In this document: positions 61,811-64,000 of the stretch, piece after piece
Numbering within the stretch: position 1 is the first letter of the stretch
How the letters are laid out: every line of letters starts with the position of its first letter
Origin: Ancylobacter pratisalsi
Lineage (GTDB): Bacteria; Pseudomonadota; Alphaproteobacteria; Rhizobiales; Xanthobacteraceae
Assembly (NCBI RefSeq): GCF_010669125.1
Contig: NZ_CP048630.1
Location: forward strand, 3,406,001-3,470,000
Length of the DNA stretch: 64,000 nt
Reading direction: 5' to 3'
Program-made: the position numbers and the translations under genes
The notes under the pieces: model-generated
Database searches by the model: none
What the model saw: only the letters and a program-made list of their open reading frames with translations
Told to the model about the DNA's origin: nothing

Positions 61811-62218
61811 ATGGCGGCGCAGAAGGGCAAGGACCTCTTGCTGAAGATCCACGACGGTGCGGCGTTTTCGACGGTGGCCGGGCTGCGCTCGCGCCAGATC
61901 GCCTTCAATTCCGAGACGGTCGACGTGACCCACGCCGAGAGCGCGGGGCGCTGGCGCGAACTGCTGGCGGGGGCCGGGGCGAAACGGGCCTCGATCTCGG
62001 GCTCGGGCGTGTTCAAGGACGCCGAGTCCGATGCGCTGATCCGGCAGACGTTCTTTGACGGGCTGATCCGCAACGCGCAGCTCGTGGTGCCCGATTTCGG
62101 CACCCTCGCCGGGCCGTTCCAGATCACCACGCTGGAGATCGCGGCCGAGCACGATCGGGAAGTCACCTTCGACATCGCGCTGGAAAGCGCGGGCGAGATC
62201 ACCTTCACCGCGCTCTGA
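61811..62218 (+). CDS. GTA major tail protein (g9), TP901-1 family
   Basis: A 135-residue tail-tube protein: KGKDLLLKIHDGAAFSTVAG near 5-24, SETVDVTHAESAGRWRELL near 34-52 and FEITTLE-like FQITTLEIAAEHDRE near 104-118. These match the TP901-1/GTA tail family. Tail tube of the particle. It starts with AAAGGA upstream. Confidence 0.92.
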   Translation: MAAQKGKDLLLKIHDGAAFSTVAGLRSRQIAFNSETVDVTHAESAGRWRELLAGAGAKRASISGSGVFKDAESDALIRQTFFDGLIRNAQLVVPDFGTLAGPFQITTLEIAAEHDREVTFDIALESAGEITFTAL

Positions 62219-62229
62219 GGGAGGCTGGC

Positions 62230-62583
62230 ATGGCGAACCGGCATCGCGGCGAGATTTCCGCCGAACTGGACGGGCGTGCGCGCACGCTGGTGCTGACGCT
62301 TGGGGCACTGGCGGAGCTGGAGGATGCCTTCGGCGCCGACGATCTGGTGGCGCTGACCGAGCGGTTCGGGCACGGCCGGCTTTCGGCCCGCGACGCGATC
62401 CGCGTGGTGGGCGCGGGGCTGCGCGGGGCGGGGGAAGAGGTGAGCGACGCGATGGTGGCGCAGATGCGCGCGACCGGCGGCGCGGCCGGGTTCGCCCGTA
62501 TCGTCGGCGAGCTTATCGCCGCGACCTTCGGCGCCGGGGAGGGCGCCGCACCCGCCCCTTTGCCGCATCCGCCGACCGGCTGA
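62230..62583 (+). CDS. GTA tail assembly protein (g10)
   Basis: A 117-residue protein matching the GTA g10 family: RHRGEISAELDGRARTLVLT near 4-23, then LGALAELEDAFGADDLVAL near 24-42. The C-terminal end is Ala/Pro-rich and not well conserved. Just before the stop, an in-phase C CCT TTG (62556-62562) could permit a -1 shift into the g10.1 frame. The pair occupies the place of the phage G/GT tail-assembly chaperones. Confidence 0.88.
   Translation: MANRHRGEISAELDGRARTLVLTLGALAELEDAFGADDLVALTERFGHGRLSARDAIRVVGAGLRGAGEEVSDAMVAQMRATGGAAGFARIVGELIAATFGAGEGAAPAPLPHPPTG
62556..62562 (+). promoter_or_regulatory. Candidate -1 ribosomal frameshift heptamer
   Basis: CCCTTTG fits the X XXY YYZ pattern in the g10 reading frame (C CCT TTG). 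A -1 slip would join g10 to the g10.1 frame, which is open from before this point. GC-rich sequence follows within 15 bases. Tail-assembly chaperone pairs in phages often use such shifts, but this site is unproven. Confidence 0.4.
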
Positions 62584-62858
62584 GGCCACCGGCCCGCAGG
62601 GAAGGGCGCACGCCGTTTCCCTGGGCCGAGGCGATGGCCTTCGGCCTGGGGCGGCTGGCGCTGTGCCCGCGCGACTTCTGGCGAACCACCCCGCGCGAAC
62701 TGGCGGCGGCGATGGAGGCCGTGCTCGGCCCGGCCCGCGCCCCGCTCGACCGGGCGGGGCTCGCCGCGCTGATGGCGCGATTCCCCGACACGCGGCGCGT
62801 CACCGCGCCCGCCCCGCCCACCTCGCCAATGGAGAATGATGATGGCCGACATCGATAG
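62580..62858 (+). CDS. GTA tail assembly chaperone-like protein (g10.1), unusual start
   Basis: The family core is FPWAEAMAFGLGRLALCPRD followed by FWRTTPRELAAAMEAVLGP. No ATG, GTG or TTG occurs in this frame upstream of FPW; the first ATG (62634) would cut into the core. Options are CTG 62580, which overlaps the g10 stop as CTGA, or production as a -1 frameshift fusion with g10. The coordinates take CTG as the left boundary. The 3' end overlaps the tape measure gene by 23 bp. Confidence 0.7.
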   Translation: MRPPARREGRTPFPWAEAMAFGLGRLALCPRDFWRTTPRELAAAMEAVLGPARAPLDRAGLAALMARFPDTRRVTAPAPPTSPMENDDGRHR

Positions 62859-63453
62859 CGGCGGCGCCGTGGACGGGCTGACGGTGGAGATCACCGCCGA
62901 CACCTCGGCCTTCCGGCGCGAGATTTCCGAGGCCGAGCGGCTGGCGCGCGGCTTCGGGCGCGTGGTCGGCGACGCGCTGACCGGGGCGGCGCTGAAGGGG
63001 CGCGAGACCGACGATGTGTTCCGCTCTCTGGTGAGCCGGCTGTCCACGCTGGCGCTCGATTCGGCGTTCCGGCCCATCGAGCAGGGCGTCGCGGGGCTGT
63101 TCCAGAGCCTCACCGGCGGCGCGCTCGGCTTTGCCCATGGCGGCGTCGTCAGTGCCCTGCCGGGCGGAGGGCGCGTGGTGCCCTTCGCGGCCGGCGGCGT
63201 GGTGTCGGCGCCGACTTATTTTCCCCTCGCCGGCGGCCGCACGGGCCTGATGGGCGAGAGCGGCGCCGAGGCGATCCTGCCACTCCGGCGCGGGCCGGAT
63301 GGCCGCCTCGGCGTCGCCAGCCAGGGGCAGGGACGGGCGACCCATGTGACGGTGAACGTCACCACGCCCGACCCGACCTCGTTCCGTCGCTCCGAGAGCT
63401 ATCTCGCCGGCCTCGTCGCCCGTGCCGTGGCGCGCGGCGAAAGGAGCCTGTGA
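62836..63453 (+). CDS. GTA tail tape measure protein (g11), short
   Basis: A 205-residue tape measure. The N-terminal TADTSAFRREISEAERLARG near 22-41 and the middle FGHGGVVS-like FAHGGVVSALPGGGR near 97, then MGESGAEAILPLRRGPDGRL near 136-155, are found in GTA tape-measure proteins. The short length implies a short tail. Two or three adjacent ATG codons begin the gene. The stop overlaps g12 as TGATG. Confidence 0.88.
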   Translation: MMMADIDSGGAVDGLTVEITADTSAFRREISEAERLARGFGRVVGDALTGAALKGRETDDVFRSLVSRLSTLALDSAFRPIEQGVAGLFQSLTGGALGFAHGGVVSALPGGGRVVPFAAGGVVSAPTYFPLAGGRTGLMGESGAEAILPLRRGPDGRLGVASQGQGRATHVTVNVTTPDPTSFRRSESYLAGLVARAVARGERSL

Positions 63454-64000
63454 TGGCCGCGTTCCATGAGATCCTGTTTCCGCTCGACATCGCGCTCGGC
63501 GCCGCGGGCGGGCCGGAGCGTGCGACGGAAATCGTCACCACGCTGACCGGGCGCGAGGAGCGGAACACCCGCCTGCAGCATTCGCGCCGGCGCTGGGATG
63601 CCGGCTACGGCGTGACCTCGCTCGACCAGCTCGCCAGCGTGGTCGCCTTTTTCGAGGAGCGGCGCGGGCGGCTCTATGGCTTCCGCTGGCGCGACCGGCT
63701 GGACCATTCGTCGGCTTCGCCGGCCGCCGCGCCGACGCCGTTCGACCAATTGCTGGGCACCGGCGACGGCACGCGCACCGCGTTCGCGCTCGCCAAGACC
63801 TATGGCGCCGCCCATGCCCCCTATGCGCGCCCCATCGCCAAGCCGGTCGCGGGCACGGTGCGGGTCGCGGTGGGCGGGGCCGAGCAGGTGGAGGGTGTCG
63901 CCTTTGCGGCCGACGCCGGAACGGGGGTGGTGAATTTCCTGGCCGGGCATGTGCCGCCCGCAGGGGCCCCGGTGACAGCGGGTTTCCTGTTCGACGTGCC
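63453..64000 (+). CDS. GTA DUF2460 distal tail protein (g12), cut by window end
   Basis: The first 182 residues of a DUF2460/TIGR02217 protein: FHEILFPLDIALGAAGGPER near 4-23, then HSRRRWDAGYGVTSLDQLAS near 43-62 and the FRWRDRLDH box near 77. It belongs to the distal tail/baseplate module. The gene continues beyond base 64000; g13-g15 should follow. Confidence 0.92.
   Translation, partial: MAAFHEILFPLDIALGAAGGPERATEIVTTLTGREERNTRLQHSRRRWDAGYGVTSLDQLASVVAFFEERRGRLYGFRWRDRLDHSSASPAAAPTPFDQLLGTGDGTRTAFALAKTYGAAHAPYARPIAKPVAGTVRVAVGGAEQVEGVAFAADAGTGVVNFLAGHVPPAGAPVTAGFLFDV

Larger units (their letters stand above)
54116..64000 (+). other. Gene transfer agent-like head-tail gene cluster (runs past window end)
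   Basis: In order: small terminase, large terminase, portal, two small proteins, prohead protease, HK97 capsid, connector, head closure, tail terminator, TP901-1-like major tail, two tail-assembly proteins, short tape measure, DUF2460. Gene order matches Rhodobacter capsulatus GTA g1-g12. There is no integrase, repressor, replication or lysis gene, and base composition equals that of the host. This indicates a long-resident GTA and not a recent prophage. A trypsin-like gene on the other strand breaks the order. Confidence 0.88.

Noticed and set aside
54116..64000. Interpretation as an active prophage
   Set aside because: There is no integrase, repressor, replication, holin or attachment repeat, base composition is that of the host, and gene order is that of GTAs.
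1..64000. CRISPR array or insertion sequence
   Set aside because: No regularly spaced repeats, cas genes, transposase frame or terminal inverted repeats were recognised.

Overview
This 64 kb window is high-GC chromosomal DNA from an alphaproteobacterium, most likely order Hyphomicrobiales (Rhizobiales). An Ancylobacter/Starkeya/Xanthobacter-like host is a guess from overall impression, not something proven here. The order-level call rests on several features: a MucR/Ros-family regulator, a gene transfer agent (GTA) head-tail cluster, a tRNA-His without an encoded G-1 and with A73 (a known alphaproteobacterial peculiarity), a DmeR-DmeF pair, and typical alphaproteobacterial DUF1491, DUF2336, DUF5330 and DUF6456 proteins. 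No plasmid, IS element, integrase or CRISPR array was seen.

Layout. 1-8.7 kb: the 3' part of ETF:ubiquinone oxidoreductase, a small membrane protein, a phosphonate/phosphate-ester importer phnCDE, an SbmA/BacA-like exporter-type ABC protein and a ClC channel. 8.8-12 kb: a TPP-riboswitch-controlled thiamine-precursor binding protein (ThiY-like), with a ThiX-like permease placed behind a YcaQ-family DNA glycosylase. 12-25 kb: universal stress protein, Na+/H+ antiporter, CaiB/BaiF CoA-transferase, tRNA-His, an AtzG-AtzE amidase pair behind a perfect palindromic operator, the dmeRF metal-efflux pair, a TauE/TIGR02186 pair, and a sorbosone-dehydrogenase-like protein with a small cytochrome c. 24-35 kb: response regulator, MeaB GTPase, CsbD, branched-chain aminotransferase, M20 dipeptidase, HerA-like ATPase, folP-folK, a ZntB-type transporter and Fe/Mn superoxide dismutase. 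35-48 kb: oligopeptidase B with MsrB, MucR, a stand-alone DnaA-domain-IV-like protein with a DUF6456 partner, SufE, cell-envelope proteins and penicillin-binding protein 1A. 48-53 kb: YcgN, a divergent lldD/lldR lactate locus, dCTP deaminase, and a flavin reductase with a TetR regulator behind a 22-bp perfect palindrome.

At about 53.0-53.9 kb the base composition falls sharply. One foreign-looking AT-rich gene lies here, interrupted by a single in-frame TAA. It is followed by a possible small RNA (TTGACA promoter, intrinsic terminator), and then the GTA cluster runs to the end of the window: small and large terminase, portal, two small proteins, prohead protease, major capsid, head-tail connector, head closure, tail terminator, major tail protein, two tail-assembly proteins, a short tape measure and the start of a DUF2460 distal-tail protein.

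The most unusual observations are in the GTA cluster. A secreted trypsin-like protease gene lies on the opposite strand between capsid and connector. A 25-codon translationally coupled micro-ORF sits where phages carry an HK97-gp10 gene. The g10/g10.1 junction has no ATG/GTG/TTG start upstream of the conserved N-terminus but does have an in-phase CCCTTTG heptamer, which suggests possible -1 frameshifting. Other items to check are the riboswitch-linked hairpin that buries the thiY ribosome binding site, the MucR protein lacking its last zinc ligand, and the DnaA-domain-IV-only gene with an inverted repeat over its ribosome binding site.
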